A stretch of 64,000 nt of DNA from MW101C3 sp943367595 (GTDB lineage Bacteria; Cyanobacteriota; Cyanobacteriia; PCC-6307; Cyanobiaceae): positions 45,916 through 109,915 of the forward strand of contig CALRJS020000005.1 in the NCBI GenBank assembly GCA_943367595.1. The letters run 5' to 3'. Made by a program: the position numbers and the translations under genes. Position 1 is the stretch's first letter. Each line of letters starts with the position of its first letter. Shown piece by piece: positions 41,908 to 49,765 of this stretch. The notes beneath the pieces were generated by a model. The model saw only the letters and a program-made list of their open reading frames with translations. It had not been told where the DNA came from and ran no database searches.

Positions 41908-42507
41908 CGTTCCCTCAACTGGTTGGATGCAAGCGGTGCGTTCACCAGCGGCTGTGGTAATGATCGACTCCCGGGAACTCTGCAACGAATGAGCTTTTGC
42001 CACTCCCAGCAGCTGCTGGAGATGACCACTACAGCGTCCGATTTCTTTAAGGAAGAAACAGCCTGCGGCCTGATCAGCCAAGAGGTGAATCTGAAGGGCA
42101 AACTGGATCCACACGATGAGCTCATGATCACCGGGGAGGAGCTGCTGGTGAATGGCCAGTGCTTCGGCCCGATGGAATGGGTGGCCCTCCCCGCCGAATT
42201 GAGGACCATCGAAAGCTACGAGATGGGAAGCCACATAGAGTGGAGCGGTTTCGTCCGCAATTACGCTGTGAACCTCAGTGGCTTAGGCATTAACAGCCCG
42301 ATGCCGTCCAGCAAGCGCACCCCGGTCGATTTACTATGAGATAGTGTAGAACCACAAGAAAATACGTTCTCCCTTGAACGTGTTGGCAACTATGTTGGCG
42401 ATCTTGAACCCGAGCCTGGCTTCATCACCGGCCTTCGGGCCCTCAATACAGCCCTCACCCGAAAGCTGCTGAAGCGGAACTGGATCTCCTTGAGCCAAAA
42501 CCCTTGA
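41908..42507 (+). pseudogene. decayed C terminus of an SrfB/Hsp70-like ATPase
   Basis: Translation from about 41915 aligns with the last 200 residues of the ATPase at 33136. Examples are NWLDASGAFTSGC against NWLDESGSFSAGC, EETACGLISQEVNL against DETSCGLISSGVNL, and DLEPEPGFITGLRAL against DLEPEPGFILALRAL. The frame is intact except for one TGA at 42337-42339, where the intact copy has Trp (LW against L-stop), and it resumes in the same frame to a stop at 42505-42507. The N-terminal ATPase motifs are absent. It is a paralogue, not a recent copy. It ends 5 bases before the next gene. Confidence 0.8.
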
Positions 42508-42512
42508 TTCCC

Positions 42513-43592
42513 ATGTCACAGCCGATACTGCGAGTGCGCATTCCCTATGGCAAGAAGCTAGCTCGCGTTCTGTCCCTTCTCCTTGTCGCCTTCTCGCTCA
42601 GCCTGAACGAGAAGGCCGCCAACGCGCAAGTTGAAGGGGCAAGGGCGCCTTCGCTCGAAATTCAAAGAATCAACCAACTGGACAGAGATATTGACAAGCG
42701 GATCGACGAACGGTTTGGCGTCGTTCATGCCTTCTTGATTTTTATCTCCATAACCATTACACTTCCCATTTTCTTCCTCTTGTTTGCATCGGGAAAAAGC
42801 AGCAAGAAGCACAAGGTCGTCTACTCAAGGCTTCAGGATCTTGACACAAAGATCCTGACGATCAACAGCAAATGTGATTCATTGAGCAAGCTCAACCAGG
42901 CTTACTACCAAGCTCAGCTCAACAGCCTTCCAGCATTTGCCTCGCTTGACCCCCAAGACATCAAAGGCCTGGCCGAGTTGATCTCGATGCTGGTTCTTAG
43001 CCAGCTGGATCACACCTTGCACGAGGAAGAAGACAGCTCTCCTCAAAGCATCAACCAAGCTCCAACGCAGGCCATTGCGCAAGCACATCCGCCAGCCACC
43101 TTGCAAGTGGAATGGCAGGAAGGATCGCAAGACGTGCAGAGCAACGTTCAACAAGCTGTTGGCACCGAAGCGGGGCTGTTGGATGAACCGAGTTCACACG
43201 ATGCGATCACGGAGCGATACCTCTTGGCCTTGACGCAAAAAGACAAGCAACTTCTTAAACAACTCACAGTTTTGGAGCTGAATATCAGCGACGAGTCAGA
43301 AGAAATGCTAATGAATGGCTCTGCTCACAAAACCCAGCTGCATGAAGTTCCCGCCGGTTCAGGCAGCTACCTGCTGATCCAATCCGAATCCACCGAGTAC
43401 CTAATCTATCCAAGCCTGCGCACGCTGGAAAGCTACACAAGCATGCAGACGAGGAAAGGAATTTATACCTACAGAACGGCCAGGCTAACTACAGCCACGG
43501 TGCTGAAGCCAGCCGAAACAACAATGATCAGCGATGGCGTCTGGGAAGTTGATCATGAAGGAATCATTGTGGTGCCCAGCATTATCGACTGA
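42513..43592 (+). CDS. second membrane-anchored coiled-coil protein, paralogue of 36472 gene
   Basis: A 359-residue protein with a signal-like segment (about 16-34), a membrane helix (about 68-90), a coiled-coil part, a Gln/Pro linker and the C-terminal domain. The domain has LLKQLTVLELNISDESEEM, GSGSYLLIQSES, YPSLRTLESYTSMQTRKGIY and VWEVDHEGIIVVPS. Layout and domain match the protein encoded at 36472, but overall similarity is low outside the domain. It directly follows the decayed ATPase remnant, repeating the ATPase-then-anchored-protein order of the main operon. This suggests the remains of a second cassette. The gene appears intact. Confidence 0.7.
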   Translation: MSQPILRVRIPYGKKLARVLSLLLVAFSLSLNEKAANAQVEGARAPSLEIQRINQLDRDIDKRIDERFGVVHAFLIFISITITLPIFFLLFASGKSSKKHKVVYSRLQDLDTKILTINSKCDSLSKLNQAYYQAQLNSLPAFASLDPQDIKGLAELISMLVLSQLDHTLHEEEDSSPQSINQAPTQAIAQAHPPATLQVEWQEGSQDVQSNVQQAVGTEAGLLDEPSSHDAITERYLLALTQKDKQLLKQLTVLELNISDESEEMLMNGSAHKTQLHEVPAGSGSYLLIQSESTEYLIYPSLRTLESYTSMQTRKGIYTYRTARLTTATVLKPAETTMISDGVWEVDHEGIIVVPSIID

Positions 43593-44134
43593 TGACGCAC
43601 AAGCTTCTTCATGGATCCTCGACAGCCCAACGAAACACATCACTACCAACGCTGGTCACTCGGCAATGACTGGCTGCCGATCACAGGGCCGTCATCCTTC
43701 CTGATCGTCACTGTCCCTGTTTCCCGTATCCCCTGAAGCACTGCCTCCGCTCCGGGGCTTCAGGGGAATGTTGGGGATGCTCACCCTGTGGGCCCTGGTG
43801 GGACACGACGGTCTCCATGTCCGCCCCCTGGGTGGCTTCATACCCGCATCTCTTCAGGTCGCCCTGGCCAATCCCAGGGGCACGGGGCAGGCAGCGGTTG
43901 GCATCCAGCCTGCGGCAATCGCCTCCGCCGCGCTGCCCTCGCCAGGCCAGCACGGCCAGGGTTCTGATGCCGTCCCGTCTCTCAGCGAGGAAGCCGCTCA
44001 CAACGGCCGCACCCAAGCTGAATCCGCCGCAGGAGATGCACGGGCCTTCCTTGAAGCCACCAACCACAAATCCAAAGCTGCTGTGCATCGCCGCGATCGA
44101 TGTCCAACGCGGCGACCGACGGGCCCCGCGCAGG
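43593..44134. other. remnant region with a perfect hairpin
   Basis: About 540 bases without a credible gene. It probably contains the decayed body of a third anchored-protein gene whose tail survives at 44135-44230. A perfect 10-bp stem, cccctgaagc (43730-43739) with gcttcagggg (43757-43766), closes a 17-base loop. No T run follows on either strand, so it is not a standard terminator. A possible 42-codon frame (43613-43738) has no recognised features. Confidence 0.45.
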
Positions 44135-44230
44135 ATCGCGAGTACCGAGCTGAAACTCCCCGCTGAACTTCATGAGGTGGATGGCCTGTGGGAAGTGGTG
44201 AAGCAGGGTGTGGTGATCGTGCCGGCCTGA
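44135..44230 (+). pseudogene. C-terminal tail of a third anchored-protein paralogue
   Basis: These 31 codons and a stop encode STELKLPAELHEVDGLWEVV and KQGVVIVPA. They match the end of the protein at 36472 (SAELKVPAEVKEVDGLWEVV, NQGIVIVPG) at most positions. The upstream sequence in this frame does not resemble the rest of that protein, so only the tail survived. Its base composition is more GC-rich than the 36472 gene, so it is not a recent copy of it. A 7-bp hairpin (44254-44260 with 44269-44275) follows. Confidence 0.75.
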
Positions 44231-44297
44231 GCCTCCTGGGATCGGCCGCGGCCCGCCTGGTTCGTAAGCCAGGCGCTGCCTCGCCCGGAGCGGCAAG

Positions 44298-45287
44298 ATG
44301 GGCATCCTGTCGGTTTCGTTCAGCGCTCCGATGACCTCCAGCGCCAGCACACCCCCCAACTGGGTCGACGACCGCACGGCGCTGGGGCGGCTGATTGCGG
44401 CGGTGCTGGCGGTGGAACCGCTGCGGCAGCTGCTGTTTCTGCAGGCGCGGCGCATGATGATCCGCACCGCCGAAACCCGGGGCATCCCCTGGCGGCAGCG
44501 CCGGGAGGAGTTGCGCCGCCAGGCGGAGCCGCTGCTGGAGGCCTGCACCAACCCGGCCACGCAGATCCCCGCCTACTACCGCGCCCGTTTCCACGCCTAC
44601 CAGGAGGGCAACCTCTGCTGGCTGGCCGCCTGCGAAACCGAGCAGGCCACCGATTCCGTGGCCCTGCGGGTGTGGAAGCAGGAGAAGCAGCTCACGCCCG
44701 AGGCCGCCCAGGCGCGCATGCGCGAGGCCATCTATGCCGCGATCGCGCCGAGCCTCCAGGCGCCGCTGCACGACGCGCTCGACATCGGCTGCTCGGTGGG
44801 GGTGGGCACCCTGGCGCTCGCCGACTGGCTGGAGCGGCACGGGCATGGCGGCGTGCGGATCAGCGGGCTCGATCTTTCCCCCCAGATGCTGGCGGTGGCG
44901 CGGGTGCGTGATGCCGGCGGGCGCGTCCACGCCTGGCACCATGCCGCCGCCGAGGCCACGGGGCTGGCCGCAGCGAGCTTCGATCTGATCACCGCCCAGT
45001 TCCTCTGCCACGAGCTGCCGGCCGCCGCCACCCGCGCCGTGCTGGCGGAGGCCCTGCGTCTGCTGCGGCCGGGTGGGGTGCTGGCCCTGGTGGATCAGGA
45101 CCCCGATGCCGAGGCCATCCGCGCCATGCCGCCGCCGCTGGCGACCCTGCTCAAGAGCACCGAGCCCTACCTGGAGGACTACTTCCGCCTCGACCTGCCG
45201 GCGGCACTCAGCGCGGCCGGTTTCGTGGGGCTGCGCCGCGTCGCCTCCGACCATCGCCACCGGGTGCTGGTGGCCACACGGCCGTGA
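44298..45287 (+). CDS. class I SAM-dependent methyltransferase
   Basis: A 329-residue methyltransferase. A helical N-terminal region of about 160 residues precedes the Rossmann core with motif I DIGCSVGVGTLALADW, ISGLDLSPQML for the acidic loop, FDLITAQFLCHELP as post-II and LRPGGVLALVDQDPD as motif III. The substrate is unknown. ATG 44298 has a GGAG seven bases upstream; ATG 44331 is an alternative. It overlaps the MoaD gene (GTGA), so it is co-translated with molybdopterin synthase genes. Its middle portion was copied to 41537-41900. Confidence 0.85.
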   Translation: MGILSVSFSAPMTSSASTPPNWVDDRTALGRLIAAVLAVEPLRQLLFLQARRMMIRTAETRGIPWRQRREELRRQAEPLLEACTNPATQIPAYYRARFHAYQEGNLCWLAACETEQATDSVALRVWKQEKQLTPEAAQARMREAIYAAIAPSLQAPLHDALDIGCSVGVGTLALADWLERHGHGGVRISGLDLSPQMLAVARVRDAGGRVHAWHHAAAEATGLAAASFDLITAQFLCHELPAAATRAVLAEALRLLRPGGVLALVDQDPDAEAIRAMPPPLATLLKSTEPYLEDYFRLDLPAALSAAGFVGLRRVASDHRHRVLVATRP

Positions 45288-45547
45288 CCGCCGGCGTGAC
45301 CACCCCTGTGATCACCGTGCGGCTGTTCGCCGCGCTCCGGGAGCAGGCCGGTTGGGCGGAGCGCCGTGTGGAGCTGCCCGCCGGCGCCCCGGCCCCCACC
45401 CCGGCGAGCCTGTGGGCGCAGCTGGGGCTGGGGGAAGAGCTGCCGGCCCAGGTGCGGGTGGCCGTGAACCAGGTGTTCGCCGGGGTTCACCAGCCGCTCG
45501 CGCCCGGCGCCGAGGTGGCCTTCCTGCCACCGATCAGTGGGGGCTGA
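45284..45547 (+). CDS. moaD: MoaD, molybdopterin synthase small subunit
   Basis: An 87-residue ubiquitin-fold protein that carries the sulfur for molybdopterin as a C-terminal thiocarboxylate. It starts ITVRLFAALREQAGW after a short leader, has VAVNQVFAGVHQPLAPGAEV, and ends in the required Gly-Gly after PPIS. The GTG at 45284 overlaps the methyltransferase stop. MoaE follows within 6 bases, giving the two-subunit synthase that converts precursor Z to molybdopterin. Confidence 0.9.
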   Translation: MTAGVTTPVITVRLFAALREQAGWAERRVELPAGAPAPTPASLWAQLGLGEELPAQVRVAVNQVFAGVHQPLAPGAEVAFLPPISGG

Positions 45548-45552
45548 AGCCG

Positions 45553-46032
45553 GTGGCTGATCCGCTCCCCGAAACCGGCGCCCTGCAGCTGCAGCTGCAG
45601 CTGCACCCGGAACCCTTCGATCCACTCGAAGCCCTCGCCGCCTGGCAGCGGAGCCTGGCGGCCGGCGGCGCCGAGCTCGCTGCTGCCGAAGCCCATTTCA
45701 TCGGCCGGGTGCGGGGCATCACGGCGGCAGGGGCGCCGCTGGAGGCCCTGGAGCTGGAGCACTACCCCGGCATGACCGAAGCGCAGATCGCCCGCCTCGC
45801 CGCCGACTGCGCCCAGCGCCATGGCCTGCGGGCGGTGCGGGTGGATCACCGCGTGGGGCGGGTGCTGCCGGGGGACACGATCGTGCTGGTGGCGGTGTGC
45901 GCCGACCGCCGCGGCCCGGCCCAGCGCGGCGGCCAGGAGCTGCTCGAAGCGCTCAAGCACGAGGCCCCCTTCTGGAAGCGGGAGTGGAGCGGCGGCGTGG
46001 GCACCTGGGTGGCGGGCAACACGGCCTACTGA
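45553..46032 (+). CDS. moaE: MoaE, molybdopterin synthase large subunit
   Basis: A 159-residue catalytic subunit of molybdopterin synthase. It has HFIGRVRGITAAG, LELEHYPGMTEAQIA, LRAVRVDHRVGRVLPGD and the catalytic-Lys region LEALKHEAPFWKRE ending in W. The GTG at 45553 is the best start after the MoaD stop; no ATG is available before the domain. It is convergent with MoeA, with 8 bases between the stops. Confidence 0.92.
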   Translation: MADPLPETGALQLQLQLHPEPFDPLEALAAWQRSLAAGGAELAAAEAHFIGRVRGITAAGAPLEALELEHYPGMTEAQIARLAADCAQRHGLRAVRVDHRVGRVLPGDTIVLVAVCADRRGPAQRGGQELLEALKHEAPFWKREWSGGVGTWVAGNTAY

Positions 46033-46040
46033 GCCCGTGC

Positions 46041-47312
46041 TCAGAAGATCGGCAGGCGCAGCAGCTGGGCCCACAGCTCGGTGCCGGCCGCCAGCGTGCC
46101 CAGCTCGGCCGGGATCTCCAGCAGCAGGTCGGCGCCCTGCAGCGAACCGATGCGGGAGGAGGCCTGGCTGCCCTCCACCAGCGCCAGCAGCTCCCCCTCC
46201 GGGCCCACCTGCAGCCGGGCGCGGGCCAGCTCGGGGCGGCCGGCCCCACGCCTGAGCTCCGCCGCCAGCCGCACCTTCAGGCGCGGCAACGGCTGCACCG
46301 GCGCCCCCTCCAGCACCTGCAGCGCTGGCCACAGCAGCTGCAGGGCGGTGATCGCCGCGGCCACCGGATTGCCGGGCAGCCCGAACAGCGGCAAGGACTC
46401 GTCCGCATCGGGCCGCCGCAGCTGCCCGAAGGCGAAGGGGCGGCCGGGTTTGAGGAACAGCTTCCAGAAGCTCACCTGCCCCAGCTCCGCCAGCAGCGGC
46501 CGGATCCAGTCGCTGTCGCCCGCCGACACGCCGCCGGTGCTCACCACCACATCACAGCTGGTGGCCAGCTCGAGCAGGGCGGCGCGCAGGCGCTCGGGCG
46601 CATCGGCCACCACCCGCTGCTCGGCCACCTCCACCCCCAGCCGCGCCAGCAGCGCCGCCAGCAGGGTGCCGTTGCTCTCCCAGATCTGACCGGGCCCGCG
46701 CGGGCTGCCGGCCGGCACCAGCTCATCGCCGCTGATCAGCAGCCCCAGCCGGGGCCGGCGCCGCAGCGCCAGGGTTGCCACACCGCAGCTGGCCAGCCGG
46801 CCCAGATCGGCGGGGCCCAGCCGCACCCCGGCGGCCAGCAGTTCCTGGCCGGGTGCGGCCTCTTCGGTGGCGGCGCGGATCCAGGGGTTGGGGCCCGCCT
46901 CGCGCACCAGGCTCAGGCGCGCGCCAGCGGCCTCCACCAGCTCCTGGGGGAGCACCCGGCTGGCCCCCTCCGGCAGCGGCGCCCCGGTGAGGATGCGGAT
47001 CGCTTCCCCCTCCAGCAGCGGCGCGGCATAGGGGGCACCCGGCGCCGAGCGGCCCACCAGGCGCCAGGAGTGTCCCACCTGCGGGACACTCGCCGCAGCC
47101 AGGGCGTAGCCATCCATGATCGAGGCGCGGAAGCCCGGCACCGCCGCGGCCGCCAGCACCGGCGCCGCACTCACCCGGCCCAGGGCCTGCGCCAGCGGCA
47201 ACGTCTCGCTGCCGGCCAGGGGCGTGAGCGCGGCCAGCACCTGACGGCGGGCCTCCTCCAGCGGCAGGCCTTCGCGGGGGTAGGGCTCAAGCGGAGCCGC
47301 ACTGTTGCTCAT
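46041..47312 (-). CDS. moeA: MoeA, molybdopterin molybdenumtransferase
   Basis: A 423-residue enzyme that inserts molybdate into adenylylated molybdopterin. Visible are LPLAQALGRVSAAPV, the family motif FRASIMDGYALAAA, IRILTGAPLPEGA, and the MogA-like core with STGGVSAGDSDWI and LFGLPGNPVAAAI. The product length is normal. It follows MoaC by 13 bases on the minus strand, so cofactor synthesis genes occupy both strands between 45.3 and 47.8 kb. Confidence 0.95.
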   Translation of the reverse strand: MSNSAAPLEPYPREGLPLEEARRQVLAALTPLAGSETLPLAQALGRVSAAPVLAAAAVPGFRASIMDGYALAAASVPQVGHSWRLVGRSAPGAPYAAPLLEGEAIRILTGAPLPEGASRVLPQELVEAAGARLSLVREAGPNPWIRAATEEAAPGQELLAAGVRLGPADLGRLASCGVATLALRRRPRLGLLISGDELVPAGSPRGPGQIWESNGTLLAALLARLGVEVAEQRVVADAPERLRAALLELATSCDVVVSTGGVSAGDSDWIRPLLAELGQVSFWKLFLKPGRPFAFGQLRRPDADESLPLFGLPGNPVAAAITALQLLWPALQVLEGAPVQPLPRLKVRLAAELRRGAGRPELARARLQVGPEGELLALVEGSQASSRIGSLQGADLLLEIPAELGTLAAGTELWAQLLRLPIF

Positions 47313-47325
47313 CGGGGGTGACGGC

Positions 47326-47829
47326 TCAGGAGGGCACGGCGTCGGGATGGCGCCAGGCGCCGTGGCGTCCCCCCGTCTTGCTCAGCAGCCGCACCGGGCC
47401 GATGGTCATGGCCGGATCGGCGGATTTGACCATGTCGTAAAGGGTGAGCAGGCCCACCTGCACGGCGGTGAGCGCCTCCATCTCCACGCCGGTGGGGCCG
47501 GTGGTGCGGGCAGCGGCTTCCAGGCGCAGGCCGCGGCCATCGGCGCTGGGCTCGATGCGCACCTCCAGGCCCGTGAGCGCGATCGGGTGGCAGAGGGGGA
47601 TCAGCTCCCAGGTGCGCTTGGCGCCCTGGATCGCCGCCACCCGCGCCACCGCCAGCACATCCCCCTTGGCGGCGCGACCTTCGAGCACCAGCGCCAGCAC
47701 CGCCGGATCCATGGCGATGAAGCCCTCGGCCACGGCGCGGCGATCGCTGGCGGGGCGGTCGCCCACCTCCACCATGTGCACCTCACCGCTGGCGTTGAGG
47801 TGGCTGAGCTGGCTTTGAGCAGCATCCAT
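47326..47829 (-). CDS. moaC: MoaC, cyclic pyranopterin monophosphate synthase
   Basis: A 167-residue enzyme that completes formation of cyclic pyranopterin monophosphate (with MoaA) from GTP. It starts SQLSHLNASGEVHMVEVGDR, has the active-site LIPLCHPIALTGLEV, then GVEMEALTAVQVGLLTLYDM and KSADPAMTIG. An ATG at 47841 four codons upstream is also possible. The gene is upstream of MoeA on the same strand. Confidence 0.95.
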   Translation of the reverse strand: MDAAQSQLSHLNASGEVHMVEVGDRPASDRRAVAEGFIAMDPAVLALVLEGRAAKGDVLAVARVAAIQGAKRTWELIPLCHPIALTGLEVRIEPSADGRGLRLEAAARTTGPTGVEMEALTAVQVGLLTLYDMVKSADPAMTIGPVRLLSKTGGRHGAWRHPDAVPS

Positions 47830-47847
47830 GGCGCCGATCATGGCGCC

Positions 47848-48309
47848 TCAGCGCGCCGTTTTCGCGGGCTGGATCGGTGCCCAAGCCATGGTGGCGTTGA
47901 ACTGGCGGCACCAGATCAGCACCGATTTCTGCTTGCTCAGATCGATCGAGGCGGGGATCACGTAGGTCTGGCCGCCCTTGCTGGCCTTCAGCGGCGCCAG
48001 CACCGTGTAGCTGCCGGGCTTGAGTGGGTAGGCGGGCGGCTTGCTGCCGGCCAGCGGGGTGGCCGAAGGGCTGAAGGCCAGCTTGAGGTCGGGCGCCGTG
48101 TCGCTGGTCTTGAAGGTGGAGCTGAGCATCAGCAGGCGCTTGCCGCCCTGCTGCTTGATCACAAAGCCGCCGCTCACCGCTTTTTCGGCCCTGATGAAGG
48201 TGCCCTGATGCTGCTGGGGCTCCATGGCCTGGGCCGCCAGCATGGTGGTGCCGCTGAGCACCAGCGCCGCGGCAGCGCGGCTGACGCTGGAAGGGAAGAA
48301 CGTGATCAC
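47848..48309 (-). CDS. secreted DM13 domain protein
   Basis: A 153-residue exported protein. The signal peptide ends near AAQA, then the DM13 domain has GTFIRAEKAVSGGFVIKQ, RLLMLSSTFKTSDTAPDLK, and the closing IDLSKQKSVLIWCRQFNATM with its conserved Cys. DM13 domains are cytochrome-like or redox-linked extracytoplasmic modules of uncertain role. The GTG at 48309 is the start; longer frames extend over the divergent sigma gene. It is divergent from the ECF sigma/anti-sigma pair with 126 bases between, so it is a likely target. Confidence 0.82.
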   Translation of the reverse strand: MITFFPSSVSRAAAALVLSGTTMLAAQAMEPQQHQGTFIRAEKAVSGGFVIKQQGGKRLLMLSSTFKTSDTAPDLKLAFSPSATPLAGSKPPAYPLKPGSYTVLAPLKASKGGQTYVIPASIDLSKQKSVLIWCRQFNATMAWAPIQPAKTAR

Positions 48310-48435
48310 GGATCGAGCGAGGCCAAGGGGTGCGGAGGGGATACCGGTGGCGGGCGGCGGCGGTTTGCCGGCCGCCTCCGGCCAACGCCGCTGGCCCCGC
48401 CCCATCCGATCCGGGAGGTCGGCGGTATCCCCACC

Positions 48436-49032
48436 ATGCCGTTCCGATCCGCCCTCACCGTGCCCGTGAGCCGCTCCGAAGCGGAGGCCGCCGCCACGCC
48501 GCCCCTGCCTGCCGGCAGCGGGCAGCACCAGGATCTGGCTGCCCTTTACGACAGCTGCGGCGCGCCGGTCTACCGGCTGGCGCTGCGCCTGTGCCGCTCC
48601 CCGCAGGAAGCCGAGGACCTCTGCCACGACGTGTTCGTGCGCTACTGGCAGCAGGGCCGCTACGACCCGAAGCGGGGCCCGGTGCTGGCCTACCTGCTGC
48701 TGATGACCCGCTCGATGGCGTTCAACCGCCTGCAGCAGCGCCAGAACCGCTGGCAGCTGGTGCAACGCTGGTCGTCCCAGCTGTTCCCGGCCGCCGTGCG
48801 CAACCCGCAGGACTGCGCCGAGGCCGATGACCTGGCCGGGCGGGTGCGCTCCGCCCTGGAGACGATCCCCGCCAATCAGCGCCAGGTGCTGGAGATGGCC
48901 TATTACGAGGGCCTGAGCCAGTCGGCGATCGCCGAACGGCTGCAGTTGCCGCTCGGCACCGTGAAAACCCGCGCCCGGCAGGGGCTGATTCGCCTGCGGA
49001 CCCTGCTGATCGATTTCCACCCCCAGCCATGA
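48436..49032 (+). CDS. ECF-type RNA polymerase sigma factor
   Basis: A 198-residue sigma-70 family protein with region 2 (YDSCGAPVYRLALRLCRS, AEDLCHDVFVRYWQ, and AYLLLMTRSMAFNRLQQ for DNA melting) and region 4 (LETIPANQRQVLEMAYYEGL, then SAIAERLQLPLGTVKTRARQ). The type is close to SigK/RpoE-like ECF factors regulated by RskA. It overlaps the anti-sigma gene by four bases. The divergent DM13 gene is a likely regulon member. Confidence 0.92.
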   Translation: MPFRSALTVPVSRSEAEAAATPPLPAGSGQHQDLAALYDSCGAPVYRLALRLCRSPQEAEDLCHDVFVRYWQQGRYDPKRGPVLAYLLLMTRSMAFNRLQQRQNRWQLVQRWSSQLFPAAVRNPQDCAEADDLAGRVRSALETIPANQRQVLEMAYYEGLSQSAIAERLQLPLGTVKTRARQGLIRLRTLLIDFHPQP

Positions 49033-49751
49033 GCAGCGACCACCCCCTCAGCCAGGGCGACGCCACCGGCCTGCCGTTCGACGTGGATGCCCTGCTGGCC
49101 GGCCACGCGCTCGGCGACCTCGACGAAGTGGAGCGCAGCCAGCTGGCCGAGCTGCTGCGCCAGCAGCCCGCCCTGCGCCAGCGGCTCGATCAATTCAGCA
49201 CCACCCTGGAGCTGCTGCCCCTGGCCCTGCCCGCCACCAGCACGCCGCCGGCTGCCCTGCGGCAGCGGCTGCTGGCGCGTCCGGTCACCCCCCGTCTGCC
49301 CGGCCTGATCGCCGCCGCGCTCGGCCTTGGTCTGCTGGCGGTGGGCGTGCAGCTGCACCGCACCCAGACCCAACTGGCCCAGCTGCAGCAGCAACTGGAC
49401 AGCAACGGTGCGCCGCTCAACGCGGTCAGCCGGCAGATGCCGCTGCGGGCGCTGGCGGGCGCGGGCGCCGCCAGCGGCACGGTGATCGTCACCGGCAACC
49501 CCAGCCACAACATGCTGCTGGTGGACGGGCTGCCGCCACCGCCGCCCGATCACACCTACCGGCTCTGGGCCAAGGTGAACGGCCGCCTGGTGGGCTGTGT
49601 GCCCTTCGTGCCCGACGCCAGGGGCCATGTGGCGATGCCGATTCCCACCTCCCCCACCAGCCAGGCCAGCAGCGTGTCGGTCAGCGTTGAGCCGCTCGGC
49701 GGCCACGGCGCCAGGCCCGCAGGCCGCCAGGTGCTCGGCGACACGATCTGA
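49029..49751 (+). CDS. RskA-like anti-sigma factor
   Basis: A 240-residue membrane protein. The cytoplasmic N-terminal anti-sigma part (DVDALLAGHALGDLDEVERS) lacks the HxxxCxxC zinc motif. A single membrane helix at about 95-112 is followed by a coiled coil and the RskA-type outer domain with HNMLLVDGLPPPPPDHTYRL and AKVNGRLVGCVPF. It should hold the sigma factor at the membrane until an outside signal triggers release by proteolysis. The absence of the zinc motif argues for a redox-independent signal. Its start overlaps the sigma stop. Confidence 0.88.
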   Translation: MSSDHPLSQGDATGLPFDVDALLAGHALGDLDEVERSQLAELLRQQPALRQRLDQFSTTLELLPLALPATSTPPAALRQRLLARPVTPRLPGLIAAALGLGLLAVGVQLHRTQTQLAQLQQQLDSNGAPLNAVSRQMPLRALAGAGAASGTVIVTGNPSHNMLLVDGLPPPPPDHTYRLWAKVNGRLVGCVPFVPDARGHVAMPIPTSPTSQASSVSVSVEPLGGHGARPAGRQVLGDTI

Positions 49752-49765
49752 CCCCCAGCCGCACG

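Noticed and set aside
43708..44166. Two mid-size frames on opposite strands in the remnant zone considered as genes
   Set aside because: Neither aligns with any island protein and both are Ala/Gly/Pro-rich; only the 44135-44230 tail has support.
44251..44275. Short hairpin cgcctgg / ccaggcg considered as a terminator or tRNA remnant
   Set aside because: No T run follows, and the sequence lacks tRNA arm structure.
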